A DNA stretch of 64,000 nt from Nonomuraea africana. Lineage in GTDB: Bacteria > Actinomycetota > Actinomycetes > Streptosporangiales > Streptosporangiaceae. Positions 18,168 to 26,479 of this stretch are shown here, one piece after another. A program made the position numbers and the translations under genes. The notes below the pieces were generated by a model. It saw nothing but the letters and a program-made list of their open reading frames with translations, was not told the origin of the DNA and made no database searches. The stretch is taken from the NCBI RefSeq assembly GCF_014873535.1, contig NZ_JADBEF010000001.1, forward strand, positions 1,488,001 to 1,552,000, read 5' to 3'. How positions within the stretch are numbered: position 1 is the stretch's first letter; each line of letters starts with the position of its first letter.

Positions 18168-21100
18168 ATGCGGCCGCACCGGCTGACCCTCACGGCTTTC
18201 GGGTCGTTCCCCGGCACCGAGACGGTCGACTTCGACTCTCTCGCCGAGGCGGGCCTCTTCCTTGTCCACGGGCCCACGGGCGCGGGCAAGACCACCCTGC
18301 TCGACGCGCTCTGCTTCGCCCTCTACGGGGTGGTGCCCGGGCAGCGCAACAGCGCGCGCAGCCTGCGCTGCGACCACGCTCCGCCGTCCGCGGGGCCCTC
18401 GGTCGAGCTGGAGGTGACGCTGAGAGGGCGCACGCTTCGCATCCAGCGCTCGCCCGCGTGGACCCGTCCCAAGCTGCGCGGCACCGGGTTCACCGAGGAG
18501 AAGGCCAAGGTCGTCGTCTCCGAACGGGTGCGCGGCCACGAGTGGCAGGGGCTGACCACACGTCACGACGAGGCGGGCGACCTGATCGGGCAGCTGCTCG
18601 GCATGAACGCCGACCAGTTCTGCCAGGTCGCGATGTTGCCCCAAGGGGATTTCGCGCGCTTCCTCCGGGCCGACGGTGAGGAACGGCGGCGGCTGCTGGA
18701 GCGGCTGTTCACGGTGAAGGTGTTCACGGCGGCCGAGGCGTGGCTGGCCGAACACCGCAAGCGGACGTGGCGGGAGTCGCAGGAGGGGCGGCAGGAGGTC
18801 GAGTTCACGGTCAAACGCCTGGAGGAGGCCGCCGGGGAAACCCTGCTCCACGCGGTTTCCCCCGTGTATTCAAGCTCGGTGTCCTCGGGTCCGGTGTCTT
18901 CGGGTCCGCTGTCTTCAGGTTCCGCGTCTGTGCCGGGGGCGGGGGTGGTTCCCGCGCCGCGGCCGGGGGCGGACGGCGAGGCGGCGCCCACGCCGGAGAG
19001 CGACCCGCTTCGCTGGTCGGGCCGGTTGCTCGACGCGGCGAGGGCGGTCGCCGACCAGACCACCGCGGCCTGGTCGGCGGGAGAGGCCAGGCTCCGAGAG
19101 CATCGTGACAGGCTCGAGCAGGCCACGGCCCTCGCCGACCGGCAGCGCCGTCACGCGGAGGCGACCCGGCAGCGCCGCGCCCTCGACGAACGCGCGGAGG
19201 AGCGCTCCGACCTCCTCACCATCCTCGACGAGGCCACCAGGGCCGACCGCGTGCTCCCGCTCATCATCGCCGCCAGGCAACGCGCCGAGACGGCGGGCAA
19301 GGCCCGCGGCCTCGCCGCCGACGCCCTGGCCCGCGCCCGCCCCCTCCTCAACCAGATGGCCCACCCCGCCGGCACCGCCCCCTCCTCTACCAGCCCACGG
19401 ACGGCCCCCTCCTCTCGCGACGGGTTGATGGCCTCCGAAGGCGCGGGCCGCTCTGCCGTCGGCCACCGGTCGGGCCCCTCCTCCGGCGACGGGTTGATGG
19501 ACCCTGAAGGCGCGGGCCGCTCCCCTCTCGGCCGTCGCACGGAAAGCGAGAACACCGCCCGCCCGCACCTCGGACCACAAGAAGGCGTGGAGGACACCGG
19601 CGGCTCATCCCTCGGCCCGATGGTGGGCGCTGAGAGGGCTGGATCGGTCAACCTCGGCATGCTCGCCGGGATGGAGCGCGAGCGGCTGAACGAGATCAGC
19701 AGGATCTCCGAGCTTCTCCTCGACGAGACCAGGCTCGCCCAGCTGCACCGCGACCGGCGGACCGTCGAGCACGAGATCGTCACCCTGTCCGCCAGGGAAC
19801 GTGCGGCCGCCTCCCGGCTGGAGGTGCTGCCCGACCTGGTGAGGGCCGCCGAGGAGACCGCCGCGCAGGCCAGGCTCGACGCGGCGCGCATACCCGCCGC
19901 CGAGGCCGCCCTCTCCTCCGCCACAGCCCGGCTCGAAGCGATCGACCGCCGCGACCGTCTCTCGGCCGAGCTCGCCACAGCTCACACCGACCTGGTGACC
20001 CGACTGCGCGCCGCCGCCCACCTCTCGCCCACCCTGGCCACCCTCGCGTCACTTTCTCCCACGTCGTCTCCTACCGCGTCGCTCCCCGTCGCGCGGCGGT
20101 TTGCCGCTTCTCCCTCTGCCGCTTCCCCTTCTTGCGCGTCGCCTTCTTCGACGTTGGCCTCTCCGACCTCGGAGTTCCACGACCAGCTCACCATCGGGCG
20201 CGATGACGAGCTGATCGAGCCGATCGAGGCGCACCAGGCCCGCGAGGCGCAAGAGACTCGGCAGGCACCCGACGCGGGCCAGGCGAACGAGGCGGGCCAG
20301 GTCGGCGGCGGGCGAGCGGATCAGCTCTGGCGAGCGGTCAAAGACGAGGCGCGCAGGGTCGAGCGCATCCTTGGGGACCAGCTCGCCACCCTGGACGGCC
20401 TGCGCGCCGACGAGTCCAGGCTGATCGAGCTCGACGATCGGCTGGCCGTACTGGAAGCTGAACTGTCCGTCCTCGCCGAACGCGAGGTGGCCGCCCGGGC
20501 CGCGACCGACGAACTGCCCGCGGCGCTCCACGAGGTCACAGAGCAGCTGACGGAGGCGAGGGCCGCCGCCGGGCGGCTGGCGTCCGCGACGGCGGCGCGC
20601 GAAGCGGCGGCCTCCCGGCTCGCGACGGCCCGGCGCAGGCAGGAGCTGGAAGGGGAGGTGGCGGCGGCCCGCGAGGCGTACGGCGCGGCCGTCGAGATCG
20701 CGCAGGCCCTCCGCGACCGGCTGCAGGAGATCCGCCAGGCCCGTATCGAGGGCATGGCCGCCGAGCTCGCCGCCCAGCTGTCCGACGGCGATCCGTGTGC
20801 GGTGTGCGGCTCGCCCGACCACCCGGCGCCGGCTGTACCGGCGCCCATGGCGTACGTCGCCGACGACGAGAGCGAGGCGCAGGCGGCCTACGACGCGGCT
20901 CTGGCGGAGCGCCAGTCGGCCGACAGCGTCCTGTCCTCGCTCAGCTCGCGGCTGGACGAGCTCGCGGTCGCGCCCGCCCTGGACGAGGCCGAGGCCGAGC
21001 TGGCCGCGCTCTCCGACGCGCTCGACGCGCTGACCGGGCTGGCAGCCGGGGAGGCGGGCTTCGAGCGGGTGACGCAGCGGCTGGAGTCCGAGCTCGAACA

Positions 21101-22964
21101 GGCCCTCGACCAGCTCCACGACACGGAACGAAGGCTGACGGAGGCTCGTACGGCCCGCGAGGGGTTGGCGGGGGAGCGAGACCGCGTCCTGGCCAGGCTG
21201 GACGAGGCGCGAGGCGCCGACGTGAGCCTGGGCGCACGAAGGGAGCGGCTGGGGCGCGAGATCATCGGCCTGGCCGAGCTGGCCGGGGCCGCCGAGCGGG
21301 TCGGCGAGATCGGCGCCCGCCTCGACGACGCCCTCACCACGCTCGCCGGCCTCCTCGCCTCGCCCACACCTGGCCCCGTCACCACCACGACCTCACACGC
21401 CGCAGCGCCGGACGCGGCGGCCGTCGACTCCGCCGTGAATGCGGACACGACTGCCACGAAGACGGGCAACCCGGGGCCCGGTGCTGCGGGTGAGGTGCCA
21501 CCGGATACGACACCGGGTACCGCGGGCACGGGCAACGCGCGGGCCGATGCGGCGGGGGAGGCGCGGGCCGACGCGACGCCGGGTCCTGCGGAGGTGGGCG
21601 ACGCGAGGACGGGCGCGGCGTGGGCTGATGCGACGCCCGGTTCCACGGACATGGGCGACGCGAACGCCAGGTCGACTGCGGGTGCGGTCGAGGTGGGGAG
21701 GGCGTGGGCTGTAAGGGAGCGGGATGCCGCCGAGCGGGAACTCGCCAGGTTGCGGCGGGCCGCCGACGCCTATCCCGCCCTGGCGGGCACCGCGGCCGAG
21801 CTGGCGGCCGAGCAGGTACGGCTGGCCGCGACCTTCCGCGAGCTCGGCGTCAGCCTGGCCGCCTGCCGTACCCGGGCGGAGGAGCTCGAAGCCGAGGCCG
21901 CGAGGCTCGCCGAGCGGATCCACGCCGCCAGGGGTCAGGACCCGTCGCTCACCGCCAGGCTCGACCGGCTGCGGGAGGAGGCACAGCTGCTCCGGGAGGC
22001 GCACGAGGCGACGCAGGCCGCCGTGAGCGCCGCCGCCGAACATCGCAGCGCCGTCGCGGCGGCGGAGGAGGCGGCCAGGGAGGCGGGATTCCTGGACGCG
22101 GACGACGTCCTGCCCGCCGTACGCACGCACGAAGAGAAGGAAGAGAAGGCCGTGCGGCTGCGCGAGCTCGACGCGCGGCACGCGGCGGTGACGCGCACGC
22201 TGGCCGACCCCGCGCTGGTCGCGGCCGCCGCGCAGCCGCCGCAGGACCTGGTGGCGCTGGAGGCGGAGCGGGAGCGGGCCGAACGGGAGCACACCGCGCT
22301 GGCCTCGGCCCGCGACCGGGCGGAGCGGCGGGTGACCAGGCTCGCCGAGCTGCACGAGGAGCTGGCGGCGTGCCTCGGCCGCTGGCAGCCCGCCGCCGAC
22401 CGGCATCGCCTGGCCGAACGGCTGGCGGCGCTGGCCAGCGGCACCTCGGGCGACAACCAGTGGAGCATGAGCCTGTCGTCGTACGTGCTGGGGGAGCGGC
22501 TCAGGCAGGTCGTCGACGCGGCCAACGAACGGCTCGACCACATGTCGGGCGGGCGCTACCGGCTCCAGCACGACCTGCGCAAGACGGCGGGAGCGCGCGG
22601 CAGGGCGGGCGGCGGGCTCGGGCTGCGGGTGCTCGACGGGTGGACCGGGGTGGACCGTGATCCCGCGACGCTGTCGGGAGGGGAGTCCTTCATCACCTCG
22701 CTGGCGCTGGCCCTCGGGCTGGCGGACGTGGTGACGGCCGAGGCGGGGGGCGCGGAGATCGGCACGCTCTTCGTGGACGAGGGCTTCGGGACGCTCGACG
22801 AGGACACCCTCGACGGGGTCCTCGACATCCTCGACGGGCTGCGGGACGGCGGGCGGGCGGTCGGCATCGTGAGCCACGTCGGCGAACTGCGCACCCGGAT
22901 CCCGGCCCAGCTCAGGGTCACCAAGACGCGGACGGGCTCGACGCTGTCGGTGGACGCGGGCTGA
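18168..22964 (+). CDS. sbcC: Exonuclease SbcC (Rad50-like ATPase), greatly enlarged
   Basis: SMC-like ATPase partner of SbcD. N-terminal Walker A at residues 35-42 (GPTGAGKT), Q-loop QVAMLPQGDFARFL, long Ala/Glu/Arg-rich coiled coils, a zinc hook CAVC at residues 877-880, then the signature LSGGESF near 1502 and Walker B TLFVDEGFGTLD near 1537. At 1598 residues it is far longer than the roughly 1000 usual for actinobacteria. The excess is four low-complexity insertions, at about residues 230-280, 400-498, 613-720 and 1064-1178, rich in Ser, Pro, Gly, Thr and Ala. They sit on both sides of the hook and would bulge from the coiled-coil arms. The frame is intact and all catalytic motifs are kept, so the gene looks functional. 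Confidence 0.93.
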   Translation: MRPHRLTLTAFGSFPGTETVDFDSLAEAGLFLVHGPTGAGKTTLLDALCFALYGVVPGQRNSARSLRCDHAPPSAGPSVELEVTLRGRTLRIQRSPAWTRPKLRGTGFTEEKAKVVVSERVRGHEWQGLTTRHDEAGDLIGQLLGMNADQFCQVAMLPQGDFARFLRADGEERRRLLERLFTVKVFTAAEAWLAEHRKRTWRESQEGRQEVEFTVKRLEEAAGETLLHAVSPVYSSSVSSGPVSSGPLSSGSASVPGAGVVPAPRPGADGEAAPTPESDPLRWSGRLLDAARAVADQTTAAWSAGEARLREHRDRLEQATALADRQRRHAEATRQRRALDERAEERSDLLTILDEATRADRVLPLIIAARQRAETAGKARGLAADALARARPLLNQMAHPAGTAPSSTSPRTAPSSRDGLMASEGAGRSAVGHRSGPSSGDGLMDPEGAGRSPLGRRTESENTARPHLGPQEGVEDTGGSSLGPMVGAERAGSVNLGMLAGMERERLNEISRISELLLDETRLAQLHRDRRTVEHEIVTLSARERAAASRLEVLPDLVRAAEETAAQARLDAARIPAAEAALSSATARLEAIDRRDRLSAELATAHTDLVTRLRAAAHLSPTLATLASLSPTSSPTASLPVARRFAASPSAASPSCASPSSTLASPTSEFHDQLTIGRDDELIEPIEAHQAREAQETRQAPDAGQANEAGQVGGGRADQLWRAVKDEARRVERILGDQLATLDGLRADESRLIELDDRLAVLEAELSVLAEREVAARAATDELPAALHEVTEQLTEARAAAGRLASATAAREAAASRLATARRRQELEGEVAAAREAYGAAVEIAQALRDRLQEIRQARIEGMAAELAAQLSDGDPCAVCGSPDHPAPAVPAPMAYVADDESEAQAAYDAALAERQSADSVLSSLSSRLDELAVAPALDEAEAELAALSDALDALTGLAAGEAGFERVTQRLESELEQALDQLHDTERRLTEARTAREGLAGERDRVLARLDEARGADVSLGARRERLGREIIGLAELAGAAERVGEIGARLDDALTTLAGLLASPTPGPVTTTTSHAAAPDAAAVDSAVNADTTATKTGNPGPGAAGEVPPDTTPGTAGTGNARADAAGEARADATPGPAEVGDARTGAAWADATPGSTDMGDANARSTAGAVEVGRAWAVRERDAAERELARLRRAADAYPALAGTAAELAAEQVRLAATFRELGVSLAACRTRAEELEAEAARLAERIHAARGQDPSLTARLDRLREEAQLLREAHEATQAAVSAAAEHRSAVAAAEEAAREAGFLDADDVLPAVRTHEEKEEKAVRLRELDARHAAVTRTLADPALVAAAAQPPQDLVALEAERERAEREHTALASARDRAERRVTRLAELHEELAACLGRWQPAADRHRLAERLAALASGTSGDNQWSMSLSSYVLGERLRQVVDAANERLDHMSGGRYRLQHDLRKTAGARGRAGGGLGLRVLDGWTGVDRDPATLSGGESFITSLALALGLADVVTAEAGGAEIGTLFVDEGFGTLDEDTLDGVLDILDGLRDGGRAVGIVSHVGELRTRIPAQLRVTKTRTGSTLSVDAG
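19409..19546 (+). repeat. 69-bp direct duplication inside sbcC insertion 2
   Basis: Two 69-bp units (23 residues each) start about 19409 and 19478. Both encode a SS(R/G)DGLM..EGAGRS segment; the shared GACGGGTTGATG occurs at 19419 and 19488. The exact multiple of three keeps the frame, indicating growth of this insertion by tandem duplication. Confidence 0.85.
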
Positions 22965-23209
22965 CATCCGGCGCATCGTGCTGCGCGCCCGTCCGTTGCG
23001 TATGAGCCCGCATGGACTTCGTGCCAGCGCCACTGCACAGTCCCCAGTCCGCGTGGGCGCCGGTCTCGCGTTGATTCTCTTGCTCGAACACGGAAGCGAC
23101 TCGGCGCGGTCTGTGGTGTGAGCTCGCTGTCCGTAAGACAGGCAATGTGACTACAGAGGTTGGAGGGGTGGAGGTTTCGCAGGGGGCGATGTCCTGACAC
23201 GATTGGGTC
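22965..23209. other. Non-coding gap between sbcC and VOC gene
   Basis: The longest gene-free stretch in the window. I see a small hairpin CTGTC-CGTAA-GACAG (23127-23141), G-rich direct repeats near 23158-23175 and a possible -10 CACGAT (23198-23203) just before the VOC start. No terminator with a T tract and no RNA gene is recognisable. Confidence 0.4.
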
Positions 23210-23581
23210 ATGGTGAGTATTGGTCAAGTAGTCATCGGTGTGGACGACATGCGGCGGGCCGTCCGCTTCTGGACGCAGGCGCTGCACTACATCCCCCGTT
23301 CGGGGGCGGTATCGGACGACTGGACCATCCTCGATCCCGTGAACGGCCTCGGCACGCCGCTGGCGCTGGACGTCAGCGAGTCTCCCGTGCAGGAACATCC
23401 GAGGATGCACCTCGATCTGTTCACCGAGAACGCCGACGAGCACGCGGCCGAGGTGGAGCGGCTGATCGCGCTGGGCGCGCAGAAGGTCGACTGGGACCTC
23501 TACCCCGCCGACCCCGACTTCACGGTGCTCGCCGATCCCGAGGGCAACCGGTTCTGCGTGATCGACCTCAGCCACGGCTGA
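23210..23581 (+). CDS. VOC (glyoxalase/bleomycin-resistance fold) family protein
   Basis: The 123 residues form the paired beta-alpha-beta-beta-beta modules of the vicinal oxygen chelate fold: IGQVVIGVDDMRRAVRFWTQAL opens module one and MHLDLFTENADEHAAEVERL opens module two. The ending FTVLADPEGNRFCVIDLS is the classic glyoxalase-like close, with its metal-ligand glutamate position replaced within the EGNRFCV context common in actinobacterial paralogues. Members bind metals or small molecules, and function varies widely (lyases, dioxygenases, resistance proteins). It stands alone, with a likely near-leaderless start. Confidence 0.85.
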   Translation: MVSIGQVVIGVDDMRRAVRFWTQALHYIPRSGAVSDDWTILDPVNGLGTPLALDVSESPVQEHPRMHLDLFTENADEHAAEVERLIALGAQKVDWDLYPADPDFTVLADPEGNRFCVIDLSHG

Positions 23582-23695
23582 CGGTCCGACCGGCGGATCG
23601 ACAGAGGTGACCGCACGGTGTCAGGAGCCGTCCGGTGAACTGGTACGGTCGGCGGATCACCACGTAAGACGCAATCCCGCATAGTGAGACACAGT

Positions 23696-24979
23696 ATGGT
23701 CCAGGCCCCCGCCACGCAGCCCTCGAGAACGCGCATCGCCGCCGCCAGCCTCATCGGCACCGCGATCGAGTTCTACGACTTCTACATCTACGGCACCGCC
23801 GCCGCCCTGGTGCTCAACACCGCCTTCTTCCCCGAGATGGACAACCTGGCGGGCAGGCTGGCGGCCTTCTCGACGTTCGCCGTCGCGTTCGTCTCCCGCC
23901 CGCTGGGCTCGGCGATCTTCGGGCACTGGGGCGACCGCATCGGCCGCAAGTCCATGCTGGTCGTCTCGCTGTTGCTGATGGGCCTGTCCACGGTCGCCAT
24001 CGGGTTGCTGCCCGGCTACACCGCGATGGGCGTGGCGGCGCCCGTCCTGCTGGTGCTGTTGCGGTTCACTCAGGGCATCGGCCTCGGCGGCGAGTGGGGC
24101 GGCGCGGCGCTGCTGGCAACCGAGCACGCCCCACCGGGCAAGCGCGGCTTCTACGCCATGTTCCCGCAGCTCGGCCCGTCCGTCGGGTTCATCGCCGCCA
24201 ACGGCCTGTTCCTCATCCTCGGCGCGGTGCTCACCGACGAGCAGTTCGTGAGCTGGGGCTGGCGGCTGCCGTTCGTCGCGAGCCTGCTGCTCGTGGTGAT
24301 CGGCCTGTACGTCCGGCTGAAGATCTCCGAGACGCCGGTCTTCCAGGCGGCGATGGACGAGCGGAAGATCGCCAAGGTGCCGTTCGTCGGCCTCATGCGC
24401 CACCAGTGGCGGCGCGTGCTGCTCGGGGCGGGCGCGATGGTGATCACCTACACCCTCTTCTACACCGCCACCACCTACTGCCTGTCGTACGGCACCGCGA
24501 CGCTGGGGATTCCGCGCACCACGATGCTGGCGCTCACGATGATCGGAGTGCTGTTCATGGCGGGCGGCACGGTCGTCTCCTCGCTCGTCTCGGACCGGCT
24601 CGGCCGCCGCCGCACCCTCCTCGCGGGGACCGGCGTGGCGATCGCGTGGGGTCTGGTGATGTTCCCGCTGATGGAGACCGCCTCGGTGCCGCTGGTCGGG
24701 CTCGCACTGGCCGGGGCGCTGGCGCTGATGGGACTGATCTTCGGCCCGATGGGCGCGTACCTGCCGGAGCTGTTCCGCACCGAGTACCGCTACAGCGGCG
24801 CCTCCGTCGCCTACAGCCTGGGCGGCGTCCTCGGCGGCGCGGTCCCGCCGCTGGTCGCCACCCAGATGCAGGCCGGCGACCTGGGGGTGTTCTCCGTGGG
24901 GGTGTACGTCTCCGCGATGGCGGTCCTCAGCCTGCTGTGCCTGCTCGCCCTCCCGGAAACCGGCGACGAGACCCTGTAA
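23696..24979 (+). CDS. MFS transporter, metabolite:H+ symporter (MHS) type
   Basis: Twelve-helix major facilitator of 427 residues. The opening SLIGTAIEFYDFYIYGTAAALV is the signature of the MHS family (ProP/KgtP/ShiA), which imports organic acids or osmolytes with protons. The loop 2-3 motif GHWGDRIGRKSML and the later DRLGRRRTLL are the two conserved MFS loops; QGIGLGGEWGGAALLATEHA is also typical. A GTG at 23684 could add four residues; neither start has a ribosome site. Convergent with thrE. Substrate cannot be deduced. Confidence 0.88.
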   Translation: MVQAPATQPSRTRIAAASLIGTAIEFYDFYIYGTAAALVLNTAFFPEMDNLAGRLAAFSTFAVAFVSRPLGSAIFGHWGDRIGRKSMLVVSLLLMGLSTVAIGLLPGYTAMGVAAPVLLVLLRFTQGIGLGGEWGGAALLATEHAPPGKRGFYAMFPQLGPSVGFIAANGLFLILGAVLTDEQFVSWGWRLPFVASLLLVVIGLYVRLKISETPVFQAAMDERKIAKVPFVGLMRHQWRRVLLGAGAMVITYTLFYTATTYCLSYGTATLGIPRTTMLALTMIGVLFMAGGTVVSSLVSDRLGRRRTLLAGTGVAIAWGLVMFPLMETASVPLVGLALAGALALMGLIFGPMGAYLPELFRTEYRYSGASVAYSLGGVLGGAVPPLVATQMQAGDLGVFSVGVYVSAMAVLSLLCLLALPETGDETL

Positions 24980-25058
24980 CTGGGCGAGGACCGCTCGCGG
25001 GCCCCACCGAACCGGCACTCCGGCCCCGCCGATTCAGCGAAGTATCTGGAACGGGCGC

Positions 25059-25199
25059 GCCGTACGGTGACCTGGACGCTCCCCGGCCAGTAGCCGCGCG
25101 TGCGGCGCGCGCCGTACCGTGACCGGGATGTTTTCCGGTTGGCAGCCGCGCGTGCGGCGCGCGAGCCGCCCCGGCTAGTAGCCGCGGGTGCGGCGCGCG
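25059..25199. repeat. Degenerate tandem repeat derived from the thrE 3' end
   Basis: A unit containing AGCCGCG(C/G)GTGCGGCGCGCG occurs at 25092, 25144 and 25180. The flanking CCCCGGC.AGT is shared by copies 1 and 3, and CGTAC.GTGACC recurs near 25063 and 25113, giving a roughly 52-bp degenerate period. The right-most copy overlaps the end of thrE; the others lie in the convergent gap. Confidence 0.75.
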
Positions 25200-26470
25200 G
25201 CGGGCCGGATCCTGCGGGCGATGCCGCGCCCCCTGAAGGCGCGCAGGATCTCCGCCCCCAAGATCACCCCGGCGCCGATGCCGACGGCGATCGACAGCGC
25301 CCCGATCAGGTGCAGCGCGCCGGCGGAGACGTTGTCCAGGCTGAGTTCCAGCATGCCGCGGTACAGCGCGCTGCCGGGCAGCAGCGGGCCGATCGCCGGG
25401 ATCACGAAGATCGCCGAAGGCACCCGCACCCTGCGCGCGTACGCGGTGCCGAGCAGGCCGACCACGGCGGCGGCGATCGTCGTGGCGCCGATCAGCGGCA
25501 CGCCGTGCCGCGCCAGCCACACGAACGTCAGCCAGATCACTCCGCCGCCGAGGGCGCCGGGCAGCAGGTGGCGGGGCGGCACGAGCAGGGCCACGGCGAA
25601 CGTCAGGCTCAGCCCCAGCGCCCCGGCCAGCTGCGGTGGCGCGAGGGTCAGCGGCGCGGACGGCACGTTCTCCACGCTGATCGGCACGCCCAGCCGGACC
25701 GCGACGGTCAGCGTGGCGCCGATCCCCGCGATCACCGCCGCCACGATGAACACCACCTCGGTCAGCCTGGCGGTCGCCGTGACGTACTCGCCGGCGATGC
25801 CGTCCTGGACGCATGCCACCAGCGGCCGGCCCGGCAGCAGCGCGACCACCGCGCCGACCACCACGGCGGACGCCTCCACGGGCACGCGCATCGCGATGAG
25901 CAGGACCGCCACCAGGGAGCCGAACATCGCGGCCACGGCGAGCTGGAAGAACTCGGCCACGCCCCTGCGCCCGAGCCACGCGCCCGCCCGGTCGCCCAGC
26001 ACCGTCGCGACGAACGCCGCCATCGCCACGACGGGCCCGCCGCCGATCAGCACCGCCGCGGACGCCGAGATCAGCGCCAGCGCGGTCACCACCGCCCAGC
26101 TCGGGTAGACCCGCACCCGCCTGGTGATCTCCCGCAGCCGCTCCTCGGTCTCGCCGAGCGGCAGCTCGCGCGCGGTGACCTCGCCGACCAGGTGGTGCAC
26201 CGCGATCAGCCGGTCGTAGTCGGGATTGCGCCTGCGCACCCGCCGCTCGGCCGTGGCGGGCGGCCTGCCGTCGTCGGGGACGTGCGACAGCGTGATCGCC
26301 GACAGGTTGACGTCCGCCTCGACGTGGCGCATGCCGTACGCCTCCAGGATCCTGCGCATGGCGCCGCCGACGTTCTCGGTCGCCTCGCCGCTGCCCAGCA
26401 GGAGTTCGCCGACCCGCAACGCCAGCGCCATGGCCCGATGCCCCTCGGCATCCGAAGCGGTGTATGTCAT
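25175..26470 (-). CDS. ThrE-type threonine/serine exporter family protein
   Basis: Combined-type ThrE protein of 431 residues. The soluble N-terminal part (ALRVGELLLGSGEATENVGGAMRRILEAYG, then DVNLSAITLSH) is the conserved DUF1212 start. About ten transmembrane helices follow, covering both halves of the transporter (for example AFVATVLGDRAGAWLGRRG and LLPGSALYRGMLELSLDNV). The characterised homologue exports threonine and serine in Corynebacterium. A basic Arg-rich tail ends the protein, and its coding DNA is repeated downstream. It follows the SMC-like gene by 9 bp on the same strand and may be the tail of that operon. Confidence 0.88.
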   Translation of the reverse strand: MTYTASDAEGHRAMALALRVGELLLGSGEATENVGGAMRRILEAYGMRHVEADVNLSAITLSHVPDDGRPPATAERRVRRRNPDYDRLIAVHHLVGEVTARELPLGETEERLREITRRVRVYPSWAVVTALALISASAAVLIGGGPVVAMAAFVATVLGDRAGAWLGRRGVAEFFQLAVAAMFGSLVAVLLIAMRVPVEASAVVVGAVVALLPGRPLVACVQDGIAGEYVTATARLTEVVFIVAAVIAGIGATLTVAVRLGVPISVENVPSAPLTLAPPQLAGALGLSLTFAVALLVPPRHLLPGALGGGVIWLTFVWLARHGVPLIGATTIAAAVVGLLGTAYARRVRVPSAIFVIPAIGPLLPGSALYRGMLELSLDNVSAGALHLIGALSIAVGIGAGVILGAEILRAFRGRGIARRIRPAARRTRGY

Positions 26471-26479
26471 CGCACCGCG

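Noticed and set aside
22965..23209. Small RNA or tRNA in the longest gap
   Set aside because: No cloverleaf, conserved motif or strong hairpin with terminator could be found.
25059..25199. Transposon terminal repeats
   Set aside because: No transposase, no target duplication, and the units are direct and derived from the neighbouring gene end.
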